In this document: piece by piece, positions 16,316 through 26,210 of the stretch
Position numbering within the stretch: position 1 is the first letter of the stretch
Layout of the letters: the number at the start of each line of letters is the position of its first letter
Source: an uncultured Clostridia bacterium
GTDB lineage: Bacteria; Bacillota; Clostridia; Lachnospirales; CAMZNU01
DNA length: 34,347 nt
Direction of reading: 5' to 3'
Assembly: GCA_947313885.1 (NCBI GenBank)
Contig: CAMZNU010000027.1
Coordinates: 1 to 34,347 of the forward strand
Notes under the pieces: model-generated
The model's database searches: none
What the model saw: the letters and a program-made list of their open reading frames with translations, nothing else
Told to the model about the DNA's origin: nothing
Made by a program: the position numbers and the translations under genes

Positions 16316-17571
16316 TTTTCACCTTCCTTACATTTATCAAATATATATGCTAGCTTTTTTGTTAATTCATATCTTGAATACTTTTTTATTTCACTAGCAT
16401 TGCCATCAAAATTAAGTTCATTTGTTTTCCACTGGGTATACAATTTTAAAATTTTATTTTTTATATCTTCTATGTCTCCGTAAAGTGCAACCTCACCAAT
16501 GTTTGTACTTTTAAACATATCCATAGCGCATCCATTTGGCAATATTCCTAGTACTACTTTTTCAATCATCATATATTCAAATATTTTACCAGTATAAAAA
16601 GCATTATCACCTATTCCCGTACCTTCTAGTAATAATAGTACATCTGATTTGCCAAGCATTTGTACAGCATCTTTATGTGCCATGTAGTCATATAACTCTA
16701 CAACACCATCTAACCCGTACTTTTTTATTTCTCTGTTCATTATATCTTTCTTATAATTTCCTATAAATTTTATGTCAAGTTTATCTTTTGGTATTTTACC
16801 TTCATCTATTAACTCTTTTACACTCTCATAAAAACAATTAGGCTTTCTTCTTCCATATAATAGCCCCGTATATGTTATTGTGAACTTTTTTTTATTTTCT
16901 TTTTTTATTTTAACATCCGGCAAATCATCTCTGTCATATCCATTTGGTATCACATAAAAATTATCTTGTATCTCTTCATTTAAATTTTGATGTTCAATAA
17001 AATTTAAACGCATTACTGGGGTATTCGCAATTAAATAGTCACTGTTTTCTAGAACCATTTTCTCCATTTTTTTTTCTATGGAGATTCTGATTTTATTATG
17101 CGGGTTGTCCAGTGTATATGGATTATTGCACCATTCATCTCTAAAATCTGCAACCCATTTTATTGTACTGCCAAGTTTCCTCTTTATATATAGCCCTAAC
17201 AAATGGCTACTATATGGTGCTGACGTAGTATATATTATTTTTATATTTTCTTTTCTTATTATTTCTAATGTCTTTTTATGAATACTTAACTCCCACAATC
17301 GTTCGCTATCTGGTATTAAAATTTTTCTTCCTATTATTTTCCCAATTAAAGAGCTCTCTAAATTATAGTTTGTACTTCTATATATCTTTGTATCCTCTGG
17401 TATATCTTTTTTAAGGCTCTCATCCCTTAGCCCAATATTAGACTCATTTATTGTTATTACTATAGGTTCATAATTAAACTCACCTAAATATTTTATAAAC
17501 TTAGACGTTCTTTGAATACCCGAGCCACCTGCTGGTGGAAATTGATTCGCAATCACTAAAACTTTTTCCAT
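16312..17571 (-). CDS. Glycosyltransferase, GT-B fold (GT4-like)
   Basis: The 419 residues begin MEKVLVIANQFPPAGGSGIQRTSKF, the glycine-rich N-terminal loop of GT4-like enzymes. KWVADFRDEW lies mid-way. The C-terminal domain holds ITYTGLLYGRRKP and NAFYTGKIFEYMM, typical of the donor-sugar site. It is probably the second sugar-adding enzyme of the operon. It is 4 bases from the flippase stop and overlaps the next glycosyltransferase by 4 bases, so translation is coupled. Its substrate is unknown. Confidence 0.9.
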   Translation of the reverse strand: MEKVLVIANQFPPAGGSGIQRTSKFIKYLGEFNYEPIVITINESNIGLRDESLKKDIPEDTKIYRSTNYNLESSLIGKIIGRKILIPDSERLWELSIHKKTLEIIRKENIKIIYTTSAPYSSHLLGLYIKRKLGSTIKWVADFRDEWCNNPYTLDNPHNKIRISIEKKMEKMVLENSDYLIANTPVMRLNFIEHQNLNEEIQDNFYVIPNGYDRDDLPDVKIKKENKKKFTITYTGLLYGRRKPNCFYESVKELIDEGKIPKDKLDIKFIGNYKKDIMNREIKKYGLDGVVELYDYMAHKDAVQMLGKSDVLLLLEGTGIGDNAFYTGKIFEYMMIEKVVLGILPNGCAMDMFKSTNIGEVALYGDIEDIKNKILKLYTQWKTNELNFDGNASEIKKYSRYELTKKLAYIFDKCKEGEK

Positions 17572-17575
17572 TTCT

Positions 17576-19054
17576 TTACCTCTTCACATCACTTAATTTT
17601 ATTTTCAAAATATCATCTATCTCATTTTTTATTAACCCTAAGTAATATATTAAAGTTACATAAATAATACATCCCATGCATACGTAAACTAGCAACAAGA
17701 TTAAATTAATACCAAATATTATTTTAAATGTTTTTATGACTAAAAACATTGCCATGCTTGATATTATAGATTTTCCATAAAATAAAATTCCATAATTAAA
17801 ATTATAAAATTGATTATTTTCTGCATATGAAATTATAAAATAGATAAAATATGATATAAACGTTACAACACCCGCTATTTTATACCCATATATCCTCATT
17901 AAAAAAATATTTAGTACTATATTGCACGCCCCAGCTATCATAGAGTTTCTTAGTATTTTGTTAGTTTTCTTATTTAATTCATACGCCTTATTGGCAAAGT
18001 CTAATAAAAAATTAAAAATATATCCTAAAGTAACCCACACCATTATACTACTAGCTTCTACATAGGATTCCTTAAATAGTATTTTCGAAATATCTGTACT
18101 TAAAGCTAAAACACCAAATACTATAGGTATTACCAATAACAGATAATATTTAACTGTATTATTTATTAATTCATATGATTTTTCTTTTTCATTATTGTTA
18201 TACAATTTCATTATTAAAGGCATGCTAGCACGTGTTATAGAATAATTAATCATTAAAAATGCTGTTGATATTATTGAGTAATTTGCTGTATATATTCCTA
18301 CTGACCTAGCATCGAAAAAATTTAATATTAAGTATCTATCTGAAATATTTAATATCATAGATACTGTTACTGTTCCAAAAAATGCTACTCCATACTTAAA
18401 AAATGTCTTGATCAATTCTTTATCAAAATATTTTAATCTAACAGCTTTATAAATTTTCAAATTAACTACTACTAAACTATTTACTATGACATCTATCATT
18501 AGGTTGATCGTAAATATAATAAAAACATTTACATTATATACTTTAATCGCTATTATAAATAACCCTAATTTTAATACAGATGTAACCAATGAAATTAGAA
18601 TATTTAATTTCACTTTCCTTAAACTTGTAGTCATTGATAAATTTATTTGCAACAGTACATTCATTATATAGGCTAAAACTATTATCATTGCATTACGTGC
18701 ATTTACAAAGTCAATCTGCACTATATAATAGATTGATAAAAATAATATACTTACCGCTAACACCATTACAAAATATGTTATATATATAGTACTTATAAAT
18801 ATTTTACGTTTATTTTTATGCTCATTATTAGATAAAAATCTAAAAATACTACCCGTTATCCACGTAGAGGAAAACCCTACTATAAATATCAATGTCGTAT
18901 TAATTATACTATAAATGCCCATTTCAGATTCGGTAAAAACTTTAGTATATAACGATAATGTTGCTACACCTAATACACCTTCTAATATTTTAAATATTAA
19001 GTACACTAGTGCATCGTAACTTATATTTTCTTTTTTTTTATCCAAAATAACCAC
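17576..19054 (-). CDS. Polysaccharide flippase (Wzx/MATE-like)
   Basis: This 492-residue membrane protein has about 14 hydrophobic helices. The N-terminus (NISYDALVYLIFKILEGVLGVATLSLYTKVF) and the repeat of 'TESEMGIYSIINTTLIFIVGFS' type helices fit the oligosaccharide flippase superfamily. YAENNQFYNFNYG and similar short loops occur near the C-terminus. It should move the lipid-linked repeat unit across the membrane before polymerisation. It is separated by 1 base from the upstream SIS gene and 4 bases from the downstream glycosyltransferase gene. Confidence 0.9.
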   Translation of the reverse strand: MVILDKKKENISYDALVYLIFKILEGVLGVATLSLYTKVFTESEMGIYSIINTTLIFIVGFSSTWITGSIFRFLSNNEHKNKRKIFISTIYITYFVMVLAVSILFLSIYYIVQIDFVNARNAMIIVLAYIMNVLLQINLSMTTSLRKVKLNILISLVTSVLKLGLFIIAIKVYNVNVFIIFTINLMIDVIVNSLVVVNLKIYKAVRLKYFDKELIKTFFKYGVAFFGTVTVSMILNISDRYLILNFFDARSVGIYTANYSIISTAFLMINYSITRASMPLIMKLYNNNEKEKSYELINNTVKYYLLLVIPIVFGVLALSTDISKILFKESYVEASSIMVWVTLGYIFNFLLDFANKAYELNKKTNKILRNSMIAGACNIVLNIFLMRIYGYKIAGVVTFISYFIYFIISYAENNQFYNFNYGILFYGKSIISSMAMFLVIKTFKIIFGINLILLLVYVCMGCIIYVTLIYYLGLIKNEIDDILKIKLSDVKR

Positions 19055-19055
19055 C

Positions 19056-19778
19056 TTATATATGTTTTATTCGTCCTTTGTACATATTACACAACTCCTC
19101 ATTGCTATTTCCACCTACCGAATTATTATTACCGTACACGTTAAACCTTTTTTTATTCTCACTTAATAATTTTATACTTTCTACTACTATTGCATTTCCT
19201 AACGTCATGCCTGATATACTAGATATTGCACCTGTTTTTATTCCATTTACCGTTAACGCACAATCACCACTTACTGTTCCGTTATCTAATACAATATCTA
19301 CTAATTCATATAAATTTTTCCCACATTTATTATTTGATGGTGATGCTTTTGAATGTTCTAATGACGTTATTCCTATTGTTTTTAAATTCATTTTTCTTGC
19401 CAATAATGCCATCTCAATAGGCACATTATTTCTACCGGAATTTGACACTATTATCATAATATCACCTTCACTTATTTTATATTGGCTTAATATTATTTCC
19501 GCTATACCTTTTACTTTTTCCATTGCACTAGCACGCATAGCCCCCGCTGTTGGCATTATACTTCCATCTAACATAGCATTTATATTTAGAAGTCCTCCTG
19601 ATCTTGCATACATATCTACACCTACTAAATGTGAGTGTCCTGTGCCAAAAACATGAACTATATTATCATTTTTGACGCATTCATATATTAACTCACTCGC
19701 TTTTTTAATTTCTGTTTCTTGTACAGTGCAAATATTATCTAATACCGATATAACTTCTTTGAAATATTCTTTATACAT
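19056..19778 (-). CDS. SIS-domain sugar-phosphate isomerase/binding protein
   Basis: The single SIS domain has 240 residues. The phospho-sugar loops are visible: VHVFGTGHSHLVGVDMYARSGG (about 42-63) and IMIIVSNSGRNNVPIEMA (about 107-124), followed by KTIGITSLEHSKA. A conserved DGSIMPTAGAMRASAMEK lies between them. It resembles UPF0309-type proteins thought to handle amino-sugar phosphates. The gene follows the glycosidase gene in the polymer operon, so it may supply a sugar precursor. The substrate and reaction (isomerase, hydrolase or regulator) are unknown. Confidence 0.85.
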   Translation of the reverse strand: MYKEYFKEVISVLDNICTVQETEIKKASELIYECVKNDNIVHVFGTGHSHLVGVDMYARSGGLLNINAMLDGSIMPTAGAMRASAMEKVKGIAEIILSQYKISEGDIMIIVSNSGRNNVPIEMALLARKMNLKTIGITSLEHSKASPSNNKCGKNLYELVDIVLDNGTVSGDCALTVNGIKTGAISSISGMTLGNAIVVESIKLLSENKKRFNVYGNNNSVGGNSNEELCNMYKGRIKHI

Positions 19779-19787
19779 ATTAACCTC

Positions 19788-22484
19788 CTAGTATGTATTA
19801 TATTGCATTACGTTACCCAATAACCTGATTTTTAATATATTCTCTTTTTTTGTCTTTTCTACAACTTTTTCTGTATCCTCTTTATTCTTCTCTAAATTTA
19901 TATAATGAACTCCATCTATTTTTCTATTTAAATATGGTTTTTCATCATTTGATACTACTAATATCTGTTTTCCTTTTTTATCTAGCTCCGATAGTTCATC
20001 ATTTATAAAATTAAATCTCTCTACAGGTTTTATGTTTGGAAGACTCGTATCCATCAAAATTATTATATTACTTTTATCACTAGCTCCTATAATTTCTAAA
20101 AGAACATTTAGTGGCACATCTTTATTAGCATCTGGTAAAAATAAAATAAGTTCATTATTTTTTTCTATAATATCAAAACTACTTGTCCATCTTAATTTCT
20201 CTATATCATTTTCAATAACCGTAGTTATATCATCTTTACTTATTACTAAATCACTATTTTTTATTATATCTATATTCTCTGTTGTTACATCGTTGCTATT
20301 AGCTATGATTGTTATTTCTGTTACTCCTTCTAAATTTACAGCTACATCAACTTTTTTATTATCTACATACTTAATTATTTCAGGAACTACAATATCATCT
20401 GCACTATTTTTGTATAGTGCCGTTATGTTATCAATGAGCACACTACTATTTATAGGAGCTACATTTTTTACACTTACTATATATATTTCTTCTAATACTA
20501 TTGGTTTTTCTATATAAATTGGTATTTTAGCTATTAATCTTTCATTACTGTCAAAATTAATATTTTTTGTGAAATCAATAGTATGGATTTTACCTTTTCG
20601 ATCTTTTATTTTACCTCGTACCCAGTTTCCAGATGAATCGCCTTTAATATCCAAAGCTATACCATATATGCCGTCATTCAATAAATTTTTTTTATTCATT
20701 TTAATATATATAGCTTCGTTATTGTATTTTGACCCTTTAAACTGATAATTTACTTGTAAAATTCTATTATACGTTCCATCTGTTATTAGTACACCATCTC
20801 CTAATGCTGTTTTTGGATATACTTTTGTTTCTACAGATTTTATTAAATCAAAATTTTCTATCGTTTCTTCTGCATATACAGATATCTTTTGGTAACCTAC
20901 TATGCCATTTACTTCACCCTTTATATATCCAACTCCACTTCTTTTGGCTTCAAGAACGCCATCTACAATTTCTCCTATTTCTTTTGGAACTATCGTATAA
21001 CCCACAATACTATTATCAATTTTTCTAGCATATCCATCTTCTGTCAATCCAATAAAAGTTAATTCTTTTTTTTCAGCAATATTTAACTCTAATAATTCGT
21101 TATTTGGGTTTATTTCTACTATTTTTTTGTAATTTAATAAAATATCATTAAACTTAACTATTTCATCGTTACTATAGACAACCTGGTATAAGTTCTCTAC
21201 AGCGGTATTTACTATATTAATATTTTTAGATACATCTATTCTGTTATTATATTGATCAACGCCGTAGGTATTAATTTTTGGCGTTTCGCCTTCAAAATAT
21301 ATATCTTTAGAAGATGTAGATACTATATCTCTTAATTCGCCCTTAGGGTAATTTTCAAATACACCTATCGCATTTACAACTTTCCTCTCATACTTATCAG
21401 AAATTACATTAGCTACTTCTAACTTATTAGAATAGTTATTTTTTTTAACCATAGTGCTTGACCCACCACCATCTAAATTAATGGCATCCACTATCCCTTC
21501 ATCTTTCAATATGTCTATCAATTCTTTTTTAGTAACACCTATGTTATGAGTTCGTCCGTCTACTACAACTAAAATTATATTTTCGCGATCCTTTGTGATG
21601 CCTAATGATGTTCTTGGTTGGCTTCCAAGTGGAAATAACCCACTATTTAGTACTTCTTTGCCATTTGATAAAATTATTCCGCCTCCACCAAATGCCGTTA
21701 CTAAGTTATCTATAACAATATTACTTTCAATTTGAATATTTAAATTTCCTCCTATATAAAAAAATTTGCGATTTTTTTTATAATTATATTCTGTTAATAT
21801 TATTACAAACTCACTTTCTTCTAAGTTTACAACTTCTTTTGGTTTGGCAACTTTTTTAATAGTATTATTTTTATCAACTACCACTTTATATAAGTCCCTA
21901 ACCTCATGTAGTTCCTTAGTGCTTTTTATAACGTTATAATCTAAATACGTTGGATACTGTAACTTATTTATTTTGTTTTGTGACGATAATCTAATAATAG
22001 GGACACTATTTGAATACAATATAATTTCTGATTTTGAATATGCTAAATATGGATATAATTCTTTAGTTAGAAAGAATCCCCCGTATAAATTTTTAGTAGC
22101 ATTTAGGTCGCTATCTAGGCTTATCAAGTTACTATCTCTTACTACTATACTTTTAGAACTTTCTAATTTACTAGAAATTTCAAAAAAATCACCATTGGTT
22201 CCACCTATTGCACCTTCTTGACTTAATAAATTTTTTACAGTATCTTTTACACCAAATAAATCATCAACACCGCTTACTTCTTTAATAGATATATATTCAT
22301 TTTTTAATGGTATTTTTAATATGTGTATTTCTCTTAATCCATTCTCTAATAATTTCACTTTTTTTTTATATTCAACGCCTCTTGTTATAGTTTCAATTTC
22401 AACCTTTTCATATGTTATTGCACCTTTAATACTTGTTGGCATTAATAAAATTAATATCAATATTCCTACCGCTACTTTTTTCAT
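19788..22484 (-). CDS. Secreted phosphodiester glycosidase (NAGPA-domain) protein
   Basis: It has 898 residues with the start at ATG 22484, set by AAGGGG ahead of it. A GTG at 22499 overlaps that site and is rejected. A signal peptide spans residues 1-22 (KKVAVGILILILLMPTSIKGA). The NAGPA domain covers about 45-370, with GGTNGDFFEI near 94-103, QPRTSLGIT, VVVDGRTHN (about 306-314) and INLDGGGSSTM (about 335-345). NAGPA enzymes cleave GlcNAc-1-phosphodiester bonds. Beta-sandwich-like regions follow. The last ~90 residues form an alpha/beta tail that may be a degenerate phosphatase-like domain. It opens the eight-gene operon, so it may trim, cap or attach the polymer outside the cell. The domain call is firm; the role in the pathway is inferred. 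Confidence 0.9.
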   Translation of the reverse strand: MKKVAVGILILILLMPTSIKGAITYEKVEIETITRGVEYKKKVKLLENGLREIHILKIPLKNEYISIKEVSGVDDLFGVKDTVKNLLSQEGAIGGTNGDFFEISSKLESSKSIVVRDSNLISLDSDLNATKNLYGGFFLTKELYPYLAYSKSEIILYSNSVPIIRLSSQNKINKLQYPTYLDYNVIKSTKELHEVRDLYKVVVDKNNTIKKVAKPKEVVNLEESEFVIILTEYNYKKNRKFFYIGGNLNIQIESNIVIDNLVTAFGGGGIILSNGKEVLNSGLFPLGSQPRTSLGITKDRENIILVVVDGRTHNIGVTKKELIDILKDEGIVDAINLDGGGSSTMVKKNNYSNKLEVANVISDKYERKVVNAIGVFENYPKGELRDIVSTSSKDIYFEGETPKINTYGVDQYNNRIDVSKNINIVNTAVENLYQVVYSNDEIVKFNDILLNYKKIVEINPNNELLELNIAEKKELTFIGLTEDGYARKIDNSIVGYTIVPKEIGEIVDGVLEAKRSGVGYIKGEVNGIVGYQKISVYAEETIENFDLIKSVETKVYPKTALGDGVLITDGTYNRILQVNYQFKGSKYNNEAIYIKMNKKNLLNDGIYGIALDIKGDSSGNWVRGKIKDRKGKIHTIDFTKNINFDSNERLIAKIPIYIEKPIVLEEIYIVSVKNVAPINSSVLIDNITALYKNSADDIVVPEIIKYVDNKKVDVAVNLEGVTEITIIANSNDVTTENIDIIKNSDLVISKDDITTVIENDIEKLRWTSSFDIIEKNNELILFLPDANKDVPLNVLLEIIGASDKSNIIILMDTSLPNIKPVERFNFINDELSELDKKGKQILVVSNDEKPYLNRKIDGVHYINLEKNKEDTEKVVEKTKKENILKIRLLGNVMQYNTY

Positions 22485-22500
22485 ATGTATCCCCTTCACA

Positions 22501-22535
22501 AAAAAAAGATAGTATTATTTACATACTATCTTTTT
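22501..22535. terminator. Terminator hairpin in the leader of the polysaccharide operon
   Basis: AAAAAAAGATAGTA (22501-22514) pairs with TACTATCTTTTT (22524-22535) around a 9-nt loop. On the minus strand it ends in T7. It lies beyond the hcp stop, and a TTGAAG/TATAAT promoter lies between that stop and the hairpin. It therefore sits in the 5' leader of the polysaccharide operon, only about 17 bases before the ATG at 22484. Confidence 0.85.
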
Positions 22536-22552
22536 ATATTTAAATATATATT

Positions 22553-22582
22553 ATTATACCATTTTTTTTATACATTCTTCAA
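22553..22582 (-). promoter_or_regulatory. Candidate promoter of the polysaccharide operon
   Basis: TTGAAG (22582-22577) and TATAAT (22558-22553) are separated by 18 bases, and TGG before the -10 makes it an extended -10. The start of transcription should fall near 22546, upstream of the terminator hairpin. Confidence 0.6.
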
Positions 22583-22598
22583 CCATGTTTATTTTATA

Positions 22599-24177
22599 TT
22601 ATCTTATTTTTTTTATATCTTCTTCCACACTTGATATAGTTCCTAAGTTATACGTTTCTATTAAGAAGTTAACAACTGTTGGTGTTAAAAACGCTGGTAG
22701 TGTTGGTCCTATATTTATATTTTTAATTCCTAAGTGCAATAGTGCTAATAGAACTATTACCGCCTTTTGCTCATACCATCCTATATTATATGCTATTGGT
22801 AATTCATTTATTTCACATTCAAATACTTCCGCAAGTTTCATAGCTATTACTACTAATGAATAACTATCGTTACATTGACCTGCATCTAATACTCTTGGTA
22901 TTCCACCTATATCTCCTAAATCTAATTTGATATATCTATATTTAGCACACCCAGCTGTTAATATTATAGTGTCTTTTGGTAAAGCCTTAGCAAATTCTGT
23001 ATAGTATTCTCTTTCTTTGCTTCTGCCATCACATCCTGCCATTACTATGAATTTTTTAATAGCTCTACTTTTAACACCCTCAACAACTTTATCTGCTAAT
23101 TCTAAAACTTGATTATGTGCAAACCCTCCTACTATAGTACCCGTTTCTATCTCATCTGGTGACTTACATTTTTTTGCTTTTTCTATTATATCGCTAAAAT
23201 CTTTCGTTCCATCTTCATTTATTTTTACAGATTTCCAATTTGGCATACCTGTAACTCCTGTTGTATACACTCTATCGTTATACGTAGCTGTAGCCTTTGG
23301 TGGTACTAAGCAGTTCGTAGTAAATATTATAGGCCGTTAAACGTTTCAAATGTTTCTTTTTGGTCATGCCACGCCCCACCATAATTACCTACTAAATTAG
23401 TATATTTTTTCAATTTAGGATAATAATGTGCTGGTAGCATTTCACTATGAGTATATATATCTACCCCGCTATTTTTACTTTGCTCTAATAATTGTTCTAT
23501 ATCATTTAAGTCATGCCCTGTTATTAATATTCCAGGGTTATTTTTAACTCCTAATTGAACTTCTGATATTTCTGGGTTACCAAATTTACCTGTGTTTGCA
23601 CCATCTAACAATTTCATAGCTAAAACACCATGTTTTCCTGTCTCATTTAAAAGCATGACTAATTCCATTAATCCTAAACTACTATCTTCTAATTTTTCTA
23701 ACGCCAATCTTATAAATTGTCTTGTTTCTAAACTATCCGCTCCTAGTGCTTTACTATGATGATTATATGCTGATATTCCCATTAATCCATATAATATAGT
23801 TTCTTGAACTGATCTTAAATCTTCATCTTCTGTATTTTTTTGATTACCTTTTTTTATTTCCTCGGTAAAATTAACTTTTGGCTTTTTGCCAGTTAATTTC
23901 TCTTCTATTAATAAACTTTCTACTTCTAACCTATTTTTTAATACGTCTTCTTTAAAGTTTGCATTTGTTATTAACATAAACAACGAGTCCATTATAAATT
24001 CATCTACAAAATCTACATTCATTCCTTCTGCTTCTTTTACATTTGCTATTTTTGACAATGTTCTTAATCTACTTTTAATTCCGTCCATATAGCTAGATAA
24101 CGTATCACTTTTACCACAAACACCTTTTATTGTACATCCCATATTATTTACTGTTTCTTGACATTGATTAAAAACAT
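22599..24177 (-). pseudogene. hcp: Hybrid cluster protein (hydroxylamine reductase) gene with two frame breaks
   Basis: Hcp is a cytoplasmic Fe-S protein linked to nitric oxide/hydroxylamine detoxification. Restoring two single missing bases would give about 526 residues, close to the family length. The first break is near 24170. The expected start MFCNQCQETVNNMGC reads ATG TTTTT AAT…, so one G is missing and the first cluster Cys codon is lost. The second is near 23333, where ...FNG then P-I-I-F-T-T-N-C requires one more base before CCT. Other ligands are intact: CTIKGVC at the N-terminus, ITGHD, SEMLPAHYYP, and the Cys of TTNCLVPPK in the gap between frames. [21 protein letters not shown] and GWYEQKA complete the set. 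GAGGAT precedes the ATG at 24177. The lesions may be recent decay or assembly errors. Confidence 0.9.
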
Positions 24178-24200
24178 ATTATCCTCTTTTCTCAATTTTA

Positions 24201-24221
24201 AAATAGTTACTATTTATTATA
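24201..24221 (-). promoter_or_regulatory. hcp promoter (extended -10) and adjacent palindrome
   Basis: TATAAT (24221-24216) preceded by TGG forms an extended -10. AAATAGT-T-ACTATTT (24201-24215) is a perfect 7-bp palindrome immediately downstream, covering the expected transcription start. It could be a repressor operator; it does not match the Rex, NsrR or HcpR consensus sites I remember. Confidence 0.4.
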
Positions 24222-24272
24222 CCATTTTTATATATAATAACCTACTTTACATCTTATTATTACTTTAACTTT

Positions 24273-25332
<1,060 letters not shown>

Positions 25333-25356
25333 TTATAATAAATATTTAACAACATA

Positions 25357-25362
25357 ATTATA
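25357..25362 (-). promoter_or_regulatory. Extended -10 element of gapA
   Basis: TATAAT preceded by TGT (extended -10) lies about 40 bases upstream of the gapA ATG. No good -35 is visible, which is common with extended -10 promoters. Confidence 0.5.
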
Positions 25363-25418
25363 ACACATTTTTTACTATATTTGTTACTTTTTTATTTATT
25401 TTTCATATGCTAGTATTG

Positions 25419-26132
25419 TTAAATTTTCATAAGGTATTCTATTTCTTTTTCTGTTAAATATCTGTATTCTCCCCTAGTTAAATCTCCTAATTCCAATTTA
25501 CCTGTTGCAACCCTTTTTAAATTACCAACTTTATGTCCTATTGCTTCACACATTTTTCTAACTTGTCGATTTTTCCCTTCAATAATTGTGATTTTTAATG
25601 TTGTCATTCTTTCCATTTTTTTTATTATGTTAACTTCTGCTTTTGATGTTTTATAACCATCTATAAATAATCCTTCCTTAAAGTTGTCTAATTCTTCTTT
25701 TGTTGGAAGTCCTATAACTTGTGCTATATAAGTTTTACTAACTTCATGTTTTGGATGGGTTAGTTTAAATGTTAATTCCCCATCATTTGTTAATAACAAT
25801 AACCCTGATGTTTCATAGTCTAATCTTCCGACTGGATAAATTCTCTCATCCACATCTTTTATTAAATCCATTACTGTCGGTCTCTCAAATTGATCTTTTA
25901 CCGTTGTTACATACCCCTCTGGTTTATGTAACATTATATATACTTTTTTTTCATCTTTTTTAACAACTACATCATTTACCTTAATAACGTCTACTCCTAT
26001 TATTACCTTACTTCCTAATATGTCTACAACTTCATCATTAACTTTAACTCGACCTGACAATATTATTTCTTCACTTTTCCTTCTAGATGCTACACCACAA
26101 TCTGATAAGTATTTTTGTAATCTAATTTCCAT
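25419..26132 (-). CDS. rluB: rRNA pseudouridine synthase, RsuA/RluB family
   Basis: It isomerises a uridine of rRNA to pseudouridine. It has 237 residues. An S4 RNA-binding domain occupies residues 1-60 (RLQKYLSDCGVASRRKSEEII). The catalytic domain holds GRLDYETSGLLLLTNDGEL with the active-site D105. KLTHPKHEVSKTYIAQV and EGKNRQVRKMCEAIGH are also family signatures. GGAGG precedes the ATG. B. subtilis RluB makes pseudouridine at 23S position 2633, and that is the likely role. RsuA-type 16S activity cannot be ruled out. Confidence 0.92.
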   Translation of the reverse strand: MEIRLQKYLSDCGVASRRKSEEIILSGRVKVNDEVVDILGSKVIIGVDVIKVNDVVVKKDEKKVYIMLHKPEGYVTTVKDQFERPTVMDLIKDVDERIYPVGRLDYETSGLLLLTNDGELTFKLTHPKHEVSKTYIAQVIGLPTKEELDNFKEGLFIDGYKTSKAEVNIIKKMERMTTLKITIIEGKNRQVRKMCEAIGHKVGNLKRVATGKLELGDLTRGEYRYLTEKEIEYLMKI

Positions 26133-26210
26133 TTTTCCTCCGTATTGTTTTTATACTACTTCTATATATATTTATTCTAACATTTATATAAACTTAAATA
26201 AATGTCTATT

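Noticed and set aside
19078-19656. 192-codon open frame on the plus strand opposite the SIS gene
   Set aside because: It is antisense to a clearly conserved gene, has no ribosome site, and its Leu/Phe/Ser-rich composition is that of a complement frame. The same holds for the other plus-strand frames between 1300 and 33000.
25336-25353. Rex-like site downstream of the gapA -10
   Set aside because: Only the first half (TTGTTAA) fits; the second half matches poorly, so I do not annotate it.
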